64,000 nucleotides of DNA from Bufo bufo (Eukaryota; Chordata; Amphibia; Anura; Bufonidae): contig NC_053397.1 in the NCBI RefSeq assembly GCF_905171765.1, positions 7,445,677-7,509,676 of the forward strand, in the 5' to 3' direction. Positions 9,962 to 21,389 of this stretch are shown here, one piece after another. The notes beneath the pieces are model-generated. The model did no database searches. It was not told the origin of the DNA and saw only the letters and a list, made by a program, of their open reading frames with translations. The position numbers and the translations under genes are program-made. The first letter of the stretch is position 1. Each line of letters starts with the position of its first letter.

Positions 9962-11472
9962 CAGTTGCAAGAAAAAGTATGTGAACCCTTTGGAATGATA
10001 TGGATTTCTGCACAAATTGGTCATAAAATGTGATCTGATCTTCATCTAAGTCACAACAATAGACAATCACAGTCTGTTTAAACTAATAACACACAAAGAA
10101 TTAAATGTTACCATCTTTTTATTGAACACACCATGTAAACATTCACAGTGCAGGTGGAAAAAGTATATGAACCCTTGGATTTAATAACTGGTTGAACCTC
10201 ATTTGGCAGCAATAACTTCAACCAAACGTTTCCTGTAGTTGCAGATCAGACTTGCACAGCGGTCAGGAGTAATTCTTGACCATTCCTCTTTACAGAACTG
10301 TTTCAGTTCACCAATATTCTTGGGATGTCTGGTGTGAATCGCTTTCTTGAGGTCCTGCCATAGCATCTCTATCGGGCTGAGGTCAGGACTCTGACTGGGC
10401 CACTCCAGAAGGCGGATTTTCTTCTGTTTAAGCCATTCTGTTGTTGATTTACTTTTATGCTTTGGGTCGTTGTCCTGTTGCAACACTCATCTTCCGTTGA
10501 GCTTCAGCTGGTGGACAAATGGCCTTAAGTTCTTCTGCAAAATGTCTTGATAAACTTGGGAATTCATTTTTCCTTCGATGATAGCAATCCCTCCAGGCCC
10601 TGACGCAGCAAAGCAGCCCCAAACCATGATGCCCCCACCACCATACTTTACAGTTGGGATGAGGTTTTGATGTTGGTGTGCTGTGCCTCTTTTTCTCCAC
10701 ACATAGTGTTGTGTGTTTCTTCCAAACAACTCAACTTTGGTTTCATCTGTCCACAGAATATTTTGCCAGTACTGCTGTGGAACATCCAGGTGCTCTTGTG
10801 CAAACTGTAAACGTGCAGCAATGTTTTTTTTTGGACAGCAGTGGTTTCTTCTGTGGTATCCTCCCATGAAATCCATTCTTGTTTAGTGTTTTACGTATCG
10901 TAGATTCGCTAACAGGGATGTTAGCATATGCCAGAGACTTTTGTAAGTCTTTAGCTGACACTATAGGATTCTTCTTCACTTCATTGAGCAGTCTGCGCTG
11001 TGCTCTTGCAGTCATCTTTACAGGATGCCCACTCCTAGGGAGAGTAGCAGCAGTCTTAACTTTCTCCATTTATAGACAATTTGTCTTACCGTGGACTGAT
11101 GAACAGCAAGGCTTTTGGAGATACTTTTATAACCCTTTCCAGCTTTATGCAAGTCAACAATTTTTAATCGTAGGTCTTCTGAGAGCTCTTTTGTGCGAGG
11201 CATCATTCACATCAGGCAATGCTTCTTGTGAAAATCAAACCCAGAACTGGTGTGTGTTTTTTATAGGGTAGCTGTAACCAACACCTCCAATCTCATCTCA
11301 TTGATTGAACTCCAGTTGGCTGACACCTCACTCCAATTAGCTCTTGGATATGTCATTAGTCTAGGGGTTCACATACTTTTTCCACCTGCACAGTGAATGT
11401 TTATATGGTGTGTTCAATAAAAACATGGTAACATTTAATTCTTTGTGTGTTATTAGTTTAAGCAGACTGTGA
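9962..11472 (-). mobile_element. Old Tc1-like (DD34E) transposon, one end truncated
   Basis: Starts CAGTTGCAAGAAAAAGT at a TA site (9960-9961). An inverted repeat of about 200 bp on the left (9962-10170) is matched on the right only by its inner part (11366-11472); the outer right end is lost. A broken transposase lies between. The end sequences are typical of vertebrate Tc1 families. Confidence 0.88.
10199..11206 (-). pseudogene. Tc1 transposase pseudogene (DD34E)
   Basis: Four overlapping minus-strand frames together cover a Tc1 transposase: an N-terminal helix-turn-helix ([20 protein letters not shown], 11018-11206), a second DNA-binding segment (10743-11069), then the catalytic domain with WTDETKVELFG (first Asp), LQQDNDPKHKS (second Asp) and SPDLSPIEMLW (Glu). 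There are 34 residues between the second Asp and the Glu, hence DD34E. At least three frameshifts break the frame, so no transposase is made. The coding start lies near 11206. Confidence 0.88.
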
Positions 11473-12083
11473 ATGTGGAATCAGCTGACGACGGTGTAAA
11501 GGAGTGCGCTCTTTCAAAAATTGAGCCATCACACAAGACCATCGCCAGCGAAATGACCACAGTCCACAATACACCTTAACGGGCCAAACGGAAAAACAAC
11601 ACGAGCCACTTTCAGTTTTATATGTATTTTAATTCATTGCTTGTAACATACATCTTAAAATCAATATTCCATAGAAAGTGCATGGAGGAAAAGTGCTGTG
11701 CTATTGCCTTACAGTATTGTTTCAGATAGTCCATCTCTGAGTCCACATAAGGTCGTTTTTAACAAAAGAAGGAGGAGCAAGAAGGTAAAACCTAGGAGGC
11801 TAGTGTTGCGAGGCACTTTTTTGAGCTGAGGCATTTTGTGTCAGAGTTAGAATGGATGATTTTGGAGGAAATTGAGGGAGAAGTTTAACAATAGATTACA
11901 ACCTTGCTATTGCAGGGGAAAGTATACTGGATATTTACATTGCATTGCCTGAGCCCTAAGGGGTTAAATGAAGATTGCAATTTCAGTGTGTTTTTTAGTA
12001 ACTTTTTTGGAGTGGCTGCAGCGCGTTATGGGCTCTTGTGAAGGGATGGTTTTAGTGTAAAACTAAAGAAAAGTTATTTTGTT
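11473..12083. repeat. Noncoding repeat DNA with an inverted copy of a Penelope-type terminal segment
   Basis: No gene is seen. Positions 11575-11720, read on the minus strand, match 15735-15870 read forward, so two oppositely oriented pieces of one repeat flank the TTAA element. The part from 11966 on aligns with 34292-34414 in unit B. Confidence 0.5.
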
Positions 12084-12587
12084 TTAACCCCTTAAGGACT
12101 CAGCCCTATTTCACCTTAAGGTTTTGGCCATTTTTTGCAAATCTGACCAGTGTCACCTTAAGTGTTGATAACTTTAAAACGCTTTTACTTACCCAGGCCG
12201 TTCTGTCACATATTTTACTTCATGACACTGCTAAAATTGGGTCAAAAAAGTTAATTTTTTTTTCATAAAAAAATACCAAATTTACCCAAAATTTTGAAAA
12301 ATTAGCGAATTTCAAAGTTTCAATTTCTCTACCTCTCTAATACATAGTAATACCCCCAAAAATTGTGATGACTTTACATTCCCCATATGTCTACTTCATG
12401 TTTGTATCATTTTGGGAATGATATTTTATTTTTTGGGGATGTTACATAGCTTAGAAGTTTAGAAGCAAATTTTGAAATTTTTCAGAAATTTTCCAAATCC
12501 CACTTTTTATGGACCAGTTCAGGTCTGAAGTCACTTTGTGAGGCTTACATAATAGAAACCATCCAAAAATGACCCCATTCTAGAAAC

Positions 12588-13765
12588 TACACCCCTCAAG
12601 GTATTCAAAACTGATTTTACAAACTTTGTTAACCCTTTAGGTCTTCCACAAGACTTCATGGCAAATGGACATAAAATTTAAGAATTTCAATTTTTGGGAA
12701 AATTTCCCAATATAATCAATTTTTTCAAGAAAAAAAGCAAGGGTTAACTGCCAAACAAAACTCAATATGGATTGCCCTGATTCTGTAGTTTTCAGAAACA
12801 CCCCATATGTGGTCATAAACTACTGTTTGGCCAAACGGGAGGCCATAGAAGGAGGGGAACGCCATATGGTTTTTGCAAGGCAGATTTTGCAGGACTGGTT
12901 TTGTTTATACCATGTCCCATTTCAAGCCCCCCCTTGCACCCCTAGAATAGAGATTCCAAATAAGTGACTCCATCTAAGAAAGTACACCCCTCAAGGTATT
13001 CAAAACTGGGTTTACAAACTTTGTTAACCCTTTAGGTATTCCACAAGAGTTAATGGCAGATGGAGAAACAATTTAGAAATGTAAATTGTTTGGAAAATTT
13101 TCCATTTTAACCCATTTTTTCCAGTAATAAAGTAAGGGTTAACTGCCAAACAAAACTCAATATGGGTTGCTCTGATTCTGTAGTTTGCAAAAACACCCCA
13201 TATGTGGTCGTAAACTACTGTTTGGCCAAACGGGAGGACATAGAAGGAGGGGAACGCCATTTGGGTTTTGGAAGGCAGATTTTGCAGGACTGGTTTTGTT
13301 TATACCATGTCCATTTCAAGCCCCCCCTTGCACCCCTAGAATAGAAATTCCAAAAAAGTGACTCCATCTAAGAAAGTACACCCCTCAAGGTATCAAAACT
13401 GGGTTTACAAACTTTGTTAACCCTTTAGGTGTTCCACAAGAGTTAATAGCAGATGGAGAAACAATTTAGAAATTTCAATTTTTTGGAAAATTTTAAATTT
13501 TAACCCATTTTTTCCAGTAATAAAGTAAGGGTTTACTGCCAAACAAAACTTAATATGGGTTGCCCTGATTCTGTAGTTTGCAGAAACACCCCATATGTGG
13601 TCGTAAACTATTGTTTGGCCAAACGGGAGCACATAGAAGAAGGGGAACGCCATATGGTTTTTAGAAGGCAGATTTTGCTGTACTGGTTTATTTACACCAT
13701 GTACCCTTTCAAGCCCCCTGATGCACCCCTAGAGTAGAAACTCCATAAAAGTGAACCCATCTAGG
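12588..13765 (+). repeat. Three tandem units of about 394 bp inside the TTAA element
   Basis: Units begin near 12590, 12985 and 13378, each opening with ACACCCCTCAAGGTAT-type sequence and containing the CCCCATATGTGGTC motif. Spacing is about 396 and 393 bp. Units differ by scattered substitutions. No coding function is supported. Confidence 0.8.
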
Positions 13766-13899
13766 AAACTACGGGATAAGGTGGTTGTTGTTTTGGGACT
13801 ATTTTAGGGTAAATATGATTTTTGGTTGCTCTATATTACACTTTTTTGAGGCAAGGTAACAAAAAATTTCAATTCTAAAATTGTTTCTACATTCGCTAT

Positions 13900-14235
13900 T
13901 AAGTTTTGTGGAACACCTAAAGGGTTAACAAAGTTTGTAAAGTAACTTTTGAATACCTTGAGGGGTGTAGTTTCTTAGATGGGGTCACTTTTTTGGAGTT
14001 TCTAGTCTAGGCTACATCAGGGGGGGCTTCTAATGGGACATGGTGTAAAAAAAAACAGTCCATCAAAATCTGCCTTCCAGAAACCATATGGCATTCCCTT
14101 CGTTCTATGCCCTGCCGTGCGGCTATATAGCCATTTACGACCACATATGGGGTGTTTCTGCAAACTACAGAATCAGGGCAATAAATATTTAGTTTTGTTT
14201 GGCTGTTAACCCTTGCTTTATTACCGGAAAAAAAG
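13900..14235 (-). repeat. Inverted copy of the 394-bp unit
   Basis: Read on the minus strand this matches the units at 12588-13765, including GACCACATATGGGG (plus-strand 14138-14151). The element therefore carries tandem and inverted copies of one module. Related single modules occur at 36040-36310 and 41224-41460. Confidence 0.75.
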
Positions 14236-15483
14236 GATTCAAATTGAAATTTTGCCCAAAAATTGGTGTTTGGCACCGTTTTTATTTTTATATTTTTAAC
14301 GCTGTTCATCCGAGGGGTTTGGTCAAATCTTATTTTTATAGGGCAGATTCTTACGGACGCGCCGATACCTAATATGTCTAAAATTTTTTATTTATTTTGA
14401 TTATATATTATATTATCATTTTAGGAACCCAAAAAAAATATTTTAGTATCTCTATAGCCTGGGAGCTACTTTTTTTTTTTTTTTTGGGCGACTATCTAAT
14501 GTAGGGGCTCATTTTTTGCGGGATGAGATGGCGGTTTTATTGGCACTAATTGGAGGTGCATATGACATTTTGATCGCTCGCTATTACACTTTTTGTGATG
14601 TTAGGTGACAAAAAATGGCTTTTTTTTACACGTTTTTTTTTTAACGCTGTTCATCCGGGAGGGTTGGGTTAAATGTTATTTTTATAGAGAATATTTTTAC
14701 GGACGCCGCGATGCCCAATATGTATGGCTCTCTACAATTCCCACCATGCCCTGCTGATGGCTGTAGGTTGTCTGGGCATGCTGGGAGTTATAGTTTTACA
14801 ACATCTGGAGGGCCGCAGTTTGAGGATGCCTGCACTAAAACTAATATTTTTTGTGGCAGGGGGGTCTAGGGTCTCAAAGCTAGAAAATAAAAAGTTTAGA
14901 TAAAGTGAGTTTCAATTTTTTTTTCCTAACTACATTTTCCCTTCTATCCCTGCCTAACGGTGCCTCTCCCTCACTGACCCTAACCTTCCTGGAGGGTGAT
15001 GGGTGTAGGAGGGTGATGGGTGCCGATCGCAGGAGCCTGGTGAGGACGGTGCTGCAGGGTGCAGGTGCTGAACAGGAAGAGGAGGGGAGAGAGGAGCGCA
15101 GGAAGTTTGAATCTCGCACCTCTCTCCCTGCACCAATCAGCACCCTGGACAGCACCGCCTCTCCAAATGTTAGTACTGCGATTGGTGGTGTGTAATCACA
15201 CCACCAATCGCAGTCTTTTTCCGGTTCATCAGGTCAACGGAGACCCGAATGGACCAGAAAACGCAGCAAACCGCAGGTCTGAATTGACCTGCGGTTTTCT
15301 GCGATCGCCGATACGGGGGAGTCACAGGATGCCCGCTGAATGATTTCAGCGGGCATCCTGTTCCGATTAACCCCCGCGGTGCCGCAATCGCATTTTAAAC
15401 CCATGACGTACCGGTATGTCATGGGTCCTTAAGGACTCGGAAAACATGCCGTACCGGTACGTCATGCGTCCCTAAGGGGTTAA

Positions 15484-16080
15484 TCCTGTCTTTTTGTAAG
15501 TAAGAAGATCCCTGTTCATCACTGGAGCCGTGTTCCGTGCGGAGCTTTTGATGTTAATTGTAGGTGTTGTTTTTCAGATATATTTGCATTAATTGGATAG
15601 GCTATTTAAATCCATGGGACTGAGTCTGCACAGGCTTGAAAAAGGGAGCGTGTCCCCCGAAACGTATTTTCTGCCTCTCATGTGGACTCACTTTCAGAGA
15701 TCGACCATCTGAACTGATAAGTATATGGCAATAACACAGCACTTTTTCATCTATGCACTTCCTATTGACTTCAATGGAATATTGGTTTTAAGATGTATGT
15801 TGCAAACAATGAATTGAAATACACATGAAACTGAAAGAGGCTCGTGTCGTTTGTAGTTGACATACTGAAACCTGCCAGGCCCTAGTTTAATCAGGCCAAA
15901 TGTCACTGTAAAACAGTTTTTACGATACACTGCAAAAAAGAAATACAATTGTACAATCACTGGAATTTCAAAAACCAAATGGGACAACAAAAACTTAAAA
16001 AATATAGCTTCTTCCCATTAATAAATTAAGTCCACCTCACTCACCAGCATCCGTGCACGGAACGAATCAAGGTCGGCTCT
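15484..16080 (+). repeat. Penelope-type terminal relic with degenerate hammerhead-like core (unit A)
   Basis: Shared with unit B (34419-35030). Around 15640-15680, CTTGAAAAAGGGAGCGTGTC and then CCCCCGAAACG resemble stem II and GAAAC of a hammerhead with a mutated first box. No coding sequence is seen. The assignment to Penelope-like elements is inference from that core and from the inverted partner near 11600. Confidence 0.4.
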
Positions 16081-16088
16081 TCTCACGT

Positions 16089-16160
16089 GTGAAAAAATGA
16101 AAAAAGTTCCAGCATTTTCATAAATTTTATCCGATGCTGGAACTTTTTTCATTTTTTCAC
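16089..16160. repeat. Perfect 26-bp inverted repeat with 20-nt loop
   Basis: 16089-16114 is the exact reverse complement of 16135-16160, so a transcript would fold into a 26-bp hairpin. The unit B equivalent (about 35028-35104) is imperfect. Confidence 0.85.
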
Positions 16161-16485
16161 TTTTTCCAATAACCGTTCATTTACAATTGGTTAAAAAATA
16201 AAATAAACTACACACAATTGGTATGGCTGTGTCTGTAACAACCTGATCTATAAAATCGAGTAACTTATCCCACTTGGTGAATGCAATAAAAAAAAAATAA
16301 CAACAACAACATCATTTGTAAAGCGCTTTTCTCCCGTAGGTCTCAAAGTTGTGTAAACACAATGACAGAATTGCCATTTTTGTTACCTCATCCCCCCCTA
16401 AAAAATGGTATAAAAAACAATCAAAAACTAATATGTACCCCAAAATGGTACCAATAAGAACTAAAGCCCATCCCACAAAAAACAA
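16161..16485. other. AT-rich intergenic DNA with (CAA)n
   Basis: No gene is seen. It contains a short CAACAACAACAT run near 16300-16315 followed by a TTGTAAAGCGCTTTTCTCCC repeat-like segment, shared with unit B (35235-35275). Confidence 0.6.
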
Positions 16486-16493
16486 GTCCTCAG

Positions 16494-16620
16494 TAGTGTT
16501 GAGCGAACAGTTCGAGCATAGTTCGGGTCCGTACCGAATTTTGGGGTGTTCGTGACACGGACCCGAACCCGAACTTTTTCGTAAAAGTTCGGGTTCGGGT
16601 TCGTCGTTCGGCATGTATTT
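16494..16620. promoter_or_regulatory. hAT left subterminal repeat cluster
   Basis: Multiple GTTCGGGTT/AACCCGAAC copies in both orientations lie within 130 bp of the end, as they do at the right end. Clustered subterminal hexamer-like motifs are typical transposase-binding sites in hAT elements; binding here is inferred. Confidence 0.55.
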
Positions 16621-17310
16621 TGGCGCATTTTGAAAGGCTGCAAAGCAGCCAATCAACATGCATCATGCTACTTGCCCTAAGATGCCATCGCAGCCATGCC
16701 TACTATTGGCAAGGCTGTGATTGGCCAAGTGCAGCATGTGACTCTTCCTCTTTATAAGCTTGTGCGCACGTCGGGACGTGCTCACTCCCGATGTGAATAG
16801 AACAGGGATAGACGCAGCTGATGCTAGGGCGAGAATAGGCAGGGATAATTGAATAACTGGAAGCAAATTTCTCTCCTCCACCTGTGATTCATCTGAACAA
16901 CTGCAGCTGAGCTGCATTTTTGATAGGGATTGGCTATTTTTAGAGTGGCCAGAGTGATTTTTCCATCCACATGTACCTGGGCTGACCGCCGGCCGCCATT
17001 TTGCGACTTGTAGTGCTGCAGCAGAAGCTGCCACAGTGTGCATTCCAAAGCTCCAAACAAGTCAGACATCTACACCTGGGATTCAGACCAATAGCGATTT
17101 AGCAGCACAGTCCAAGGCTATTTTTTTTAAAGGTTGTGCAGACCATTTTGTGGCACATGTTACTGGGCTGATAGGCGGCGGCCATCTTGGGACTAGTGCT
17201 GCAGCACAATCTCTCCCAACGTCCATTAATCACTTGTAATAGTGGTCTGTGCCATAGAAATCCTACATCAGGGACTTGGGTGTGCTTGTGTCACCCCTAC
17301 TAATACCAGT

Positions 17311-17830
17311 CCATCTGTAATCCATACAGTGAAAAGCCATAAAGTATTCCAGTGAGGGAATTTTTATTTTATTTAAAAAAGGCCAAGTTAGTTTATCTGG
17401 CGTTCAATATACTAGATACAGTTAGGCCTGCGTTTCATACATCTGGAATTAGCAAACTAATGTGCTGGGGTTGGGAAAACATATATGTACCCATACTAGA
17501 ATCTGTCAAAGAAAGCGGTACTCACATATAACAGTCATTCCATCTGTAATCCATACAGTCAAAAGACTGAAAGTATTCCAGTGAGGGGATTTTTTTTATT
17601 TAAAAAAGGCCAAGTTAGTTTATCTGGCGTTCAATATACTAGATACAGTTAGGCCTGCGTTTCATACATCTGGAATTAGCAAACTAATGTGCTGGGGTTG
17701 GGAAAACATATATGTACCCATACTAGAATCTGTCAAAGAAAGCGGTACTCACATATAACAGTCATTCCATCTGTAATCCATACAGTCAAAAGACTGAAAG
17801 TATTCCAGTGAGGGGATTTTGCTTATAAAA
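17311..17830 (+). repeat. 228-bp tandem repeat upstream of hAT transposase
   Basis: CCATCTGTAATCCATACAGT starts at about 17311, 17540 and 17767, giving units of 229 and 227 bp and a partial third. It sits immediately upstream of the transposase ATG, so it may be part of the promoter or 5' leader. Confidence 0.85.
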
Positions 17831-17869
17831 AATAATATATTTCATTGTGGTGCGAGTTGAATCGCAACA

Positions 17870-20800
17870 ATGAAGAAAAATACTATTAAGGGACGAGGAC
17901 GCGGTCGTGGTGGTGTCCGTGGAGCCTCTGTTGCTGGTAGAGGACGTGGCCGTTCGGCCCCAGGCGCACACAGTAGGGAACGAACTCCCTCAACTAGCCG
18001 GCAGAATGTACCGCAATATCTCGTGGGGCCCAATGCCGCTCTTAGGATGGTAAGGCCTGAGCAGGTACAGGCATTAATCGATTGGGTGGCCGACAGTGCT
18101 TCTAGCACGTTCACCACATGGTCTTCCACCCAGTCTTCTGCGGAAAGCGCACAGGTGGCACCTGAAAACCAAGCCCATCAGTCTGTCACATCACCCCCAA
18201 GCATATCAGGGAAACGGTCTGAGCCACAAGTTATGCAGCAGTCTCTTCTTCTGTTTGAAGACTCTGCTTCCAGGGTTTCCCAGGGGCGTCCACCTAGCCC
18301 TTCCCCAGTGGAGGAAGACATACCATGCACTGACGCACAACCACTTATGTCTCCAGATGAAGAGGACATGGGAATACCACCACAGCAGAGTCACCGACTC
18401 TCTGATGATGACGAAACACAGGTGCCCACTGCCGCGTCTTTTTGCAGTGTGCAGACTGAACAGGAGGAGGTCAGGGAGGGAGACTGGGTGGAAGACGATG
18501 CAGAGGACGATGAGGTCTTAGACCCCACATGGACTGAAGGTCGTGGCGATGACTTTCACAGTTCAGAGGAAGAGGTAGTGGTGAGACCGAGACAACAGCG
18601 AAGCCAAAGAGGGAGCAGGGGGCCAAAGCAGACGAGCCGCCGCCCCCAGAGTTCGCCTGCTACTGGACATCGCCAACAGGGACCCAGCCCCACAAAGGCA
18701 GCTTCAAAGAGTTCCCTGGCATGGCACTTCTTTAAACAATGTCCTACCGACAAGACCCGAGTGACTTGCACGCTCTGCCATCAGAGCCTGAGGCGAGGCA
18801 TTAACGTTCTGAACCTCAGCACAACCTGCATGACCAGGCATCTACATGCAAAGCATGAACTGCAGTGGGGTACACACCTTAAAAACCAGGCACTCGCTGA
18901 GGCTCCCCCTGCTCCCTCTACCGCTGCTGCCTCGGCTTCCGCCTCGAGAGGAATGTTGCCACCTGCCGAGCAGCAAACAGAGGATGTGCCACCGACACCA
19001 CCACCACCGCCACCGTCAACTAGCGTCTCCACTATATCACACAGCAGCGTTCAGCTCTCAATATCTCAAACCTTAGAGAGGAAGTGCAAATTCCCCCCGA
19101 GTCACCCTCGAGCCCTTGGCCTGAACGCCAGCATTTCTAAACTGCTGGCCTTTGAAATGCTGTCATTCCGGCTGGTGGACACAGACAGCTTCAAACAGCT
19201 GATGGCCATGGCTGTCCCGCAGTATGTGGTTCCCAGCCGCCACTACTTCTCCAAGACAGCCGTGCCTTCCCTGCACATGCAAGTGTCCGATAAAATCAAG
19301 TGTGCACTGCGCAACGCCATTTGTGGCAAGGTCCACCTAACCACAGATACGTGGACCAGTAAGCACGGCCAGGGACGCTATATCTCACTAACTGCACACT
19401 GGATGAATGTAGTGGCGGCTGGGCCCCCGGCGGACAGTTCCTTGGCGCACGTCCTTCCGCCCCCTAGGATCGCAGGGCATCATTCTCTGCCTCCTGTAGC
19501 CTCCTCCTCCTACTCGGCTTCCTCCTCCACTGCTTCCACCAGCTCATCCGGTCAGCCACACACCTTCACCACCAACTTCAGCACAGCCCGGGGTAAACGT
19601 CAGCAGGCCATTCTGAAACTCATATGTTTGGGGGACAGGCCCCACAGCGCAAAGGAGTTGTGGCGGGGTATTGAACAACAGACCGACGAGTGGTTTCTGC
19701 CGGTGGGCCTCAAGCCAGGCCTGGTGGTATGCGATAATGGGCGAAATCTCGTGGCAGCTCTGGGACTAGCCGGTTTGACGCACATCCCTTGCCTGGCGCA
19801 TGTGCTGAACTTGGTGGTGCAGAGGTTCATTCACCACTACCCCAACATGTCAGAGCTGCTGCATAAAGTGCGGGCCGTCTGTGCGCGCTTCCGCCGTTCA
19901 CATCCTGCCGCTGCTCGCCTGTCTGCGCTACAGCGGAACTTCGGCCTTCCCGCTCACCGCCTCATATGCGACGTGCCCACCCGGTGGAACTCCACCTTGC
20001 ACATGCTGGAGAGACTGTGCGAGCAGCAGCAGGCCATAGTGGAGTTTCAGCTGCAGCACGCTCGCGTCAGTCGTACTGCCGAACAGCACCACTTCACCAC
20101 CAATGATTGGGCCTCCATGCGAGACCTGTGTGCCCTGCTGCGCTGTTTCGAGTACTCCACCAACATGGCCAGTGGCGATGACACTGTTATCAGCGTTACA
20201 ATACCACTTCTATATCTCCTTGAGAAAACACTTAGGGCAATGATGTTAGAGGAGGTGGCCCAGGTGGAGGAGGATGAGGGCTCGTTTCTAACACTTTCGG
20301 GCCAGTCTGTTCGAAGTGGCTCAGAGGGAGGTTTGTTTAAGCAGCAGAGGACAGGTTCACAAGTCGCCAGCCAAGGCACTGTACTGGAGGACGAGGAGGA
20401 TGAGGAGGAGGAGGTGGAGGGGGACGAGGATGACGCAAGTTCACAGCGGGGTGGCAGCCCAGGCCCATCACTGGTGCGTGGCTGGGGGGATACGGTGGAC
20501 GATGACGATACGCCTCCCACAGAGGACAGCTTGTCCTTACCCATGGGTAGCCTGGCCCACATGAGCGAATATATGCTCCAATGCCTGCGCAACGACAGCA
20601 GAGTTGCCCACGTTTTAACGTGTGCAGACTACTGGGTGGCCACCCTGCTGGATCCCCGGTATAAAGACAATGTGCCCACTTTAATTCCTGAACTGGAGCG
20701 CGACCGTAAGATGCGCGAGTACAAGCGCACGCTGATAGAGGCGCTCTTGAGAGCATTCCCACATGTCACAGGGGAACAGGTGGAAGGTGAAGGCAGAGGA

Positions 20801-21247
20801 GTGGCAAGAGGTCGCCAACGCAGCTGTGTCACGGCCAGCTCATCTGAGGGCAGGGTTAGCATGGCAGAAATGTGGAAAAGTTTTGTCTCCACGCCACAGC
20901 TATCTGCACCGACACCTGATACGGAACGTGTTAGCAGGAGGCAGCATTTCACTAACATGGTTGAACAGTATGTCTGCATACCCCTCCACATCCTGACGGA
21001 TGGTTCGGCCCCATTCAACTACTGGGTTTCGAAATTGTCCACGTGGCCAGAGTTAGCATGTTATGCCTTGGAGGTGCTTTCCTGCCCGGCGGCCAGCGTT
21101 TTATCTGAACGCGTATTCAGCACGGCAGGGGGCGTCATTACTGACAAGTGCAGCCGCCTGTCCACAGCCAACGTGGACAAGCTGACCTTCATAAAGATGA
21201 ACCAGGCATGGATCCAGCAGGACCTGTCCCTCCCTTGTGCAGAGTAG
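17870..21247 (+). CDS. hAT transposase with BED zinc finger
   Basis: Single uninterrupted ORF of 1125 residues, long for a hAT transposase because of low-complexity inserts. An Arg/Gly-rich N-terminus (GRGRGRGG, residues 8-28) is followed by an acidic region, then a BED zinc finger at about 284-330 (C300, C303, H324, H329; aromatic WHFF at 285-288) for DNA binding. The RNase-H-like catalytic core carries TTDTWTS with D493, VVCDNGRN with D622, and LSERVFS with E1080. A second acidic run (DEEDEEEEVEGDEDD, 841-855) lies in the insertion region. The C-terminal hATC dimerisation domain is at about 1046-1115. It should cut and rejoin the element using the ends at 16494 and 23779. The start follows the upstream tandem repeat; an RG-rich tail could also be a nuclear or RNA-binding signal. 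Confidence 0.93.
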   Translation: MKKNTIKGRGRGRGGVRGASVAGRGRGRSAPGAHSRERTPSTSRQNVPQYLVGPNAALRMVRPEQVQALIDWVADSASSTFTTWSSTQSSAESAQVAPENQAHQSVTSPPSISGKRSEPQVMQQSLLLFEDSASRVSQGRPPSPSPVEEDIPCTDAQPLMSPDEEDMGIPPQQSHRLSDDDETQVPTAASFCSVQTEQEEVREGDWVEDDAEDDEVLDPTWTEGRGDDFHSSEEEVVVRPRQQRSQRGSRGPKQTSRRPQSSPATGHRQQGPSPTKAASKSSLAWHFFKQCPTDKTRVTCTLCHQSLRRGINVLNLSTTCMTRHLHAKHELQWGTHLKNQALAEAPPAPSTAAASASASRGMLPPAEQQTEDVPPTPPPPPPSTSVSTISHSSVQLSISQTLERKCKFPPSHPRALGLNASISKLLAFEMLSFRLVDTDSFKQLMAMAVPQYVVPSRHYFSKTAVPSLHMQVSDKIKCALRNAICGKVHLTTDTWTSKHGQGRYISLTAHWMNVVAAGPPADSSLAHVLPPPRIAGHHSLPPVASSSYSASSSTASTSSSGQPHTFTTNFSTARGKRQQAILKLICLGDRPHSAKELWRGIEQQTDEWFLPVGLKPGLVVCDNGRNLVAALGLAGLTHIPCLAHVLNLVVQRFIHHYPNMSELLHKVRAVCARFRRSHPAAARLSALQRNFGLPAHRLICDVPTRWNSTLHMLERLCEQQQAIVEFQLQHARVSRTAEQHHFTTNDWASMRDLCALLRCFEYSTNMASGDDTVISVTIPLLYLLEKTLRAMMLEEVAQVEEDEGSFLTLSGQSVRSGSEGGLFKQQRTGSQVASQGTVLEDEEDEEEEVEGDEDDASSQRGGSPGPSLVRGWGDTVDDDDTPPTEDSLSLPMGSLAHMSEYMLQCLRNDSRVAHVLTCADYWVATLLDPRYKDNVPTLIPELERDRKMREYKRTLIEALLRAFPHVTGEQVEGEGRGVARGRQRSCVTASSSEGRVSMAEMWKSFVSTPQLSAPTPDTERVSRRQHFTNMVEQYVCIPLHILTDGSAPFNYWVSKLSTWPELACYALEVLSCPAASVLSERVFSTAGGVITDKCSRLSTANVDKLTFIKMNQAWIQQDLSLPCAE

Positions 21248-21389
21248 TCCTTATTAACTGCCTAAAACATGTCTTGTTGTGCTACGGGCCACTTCTTTAT
21301 TTGATACAAATTTTATGAAACCCACAGTTGAATGAAACTCTTCTCTGTCTGGGCGCCGGGGCCTAACCAGATGAAAGTGGCCGGTTAAA

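Larger units (their letters stand above)
12088..15479. mobile_element. TTAA-specific (piggyBac-like) nonautonomous element
   Basis: Ends CCCCTTAAGGAC and, inverted, CCCCTTAGGGAC, with TTAA on both sides (12084-12087, 15480-15483). Unit B has the unoccupied TTAA at 34415-34418. TTAA duplication is the hallmark of piggyBac and a few other superfamilies. No transposase is present; the short open frames follow repeat units and look spurious. A short hairpin repeat lies near 14730-14830. Confidence 0.8.

Noticed and set aside
12767..14309. Several 60-100 codon ORFs in the TTAA element
   Set aside because: They recur once per 394-bp module and in opposite strands; no domain, consistent with repeat-derived chance frames.
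14880..15343. Overlapping ORFs of 91-96 codons on both strands near 14880-15343
   Set aside because: GC-richer part of the TTAA element right end, with inverted repeats (for example near 15175-15215); no domain or conservation in other copies visible.
20047..20592. 181-codon minus-strand ORF with Ser-rich runs
   Set aside because: Antisense to the acidic and catalytic part of the hAT transposase; mirrors GAG/GAC codon runs.
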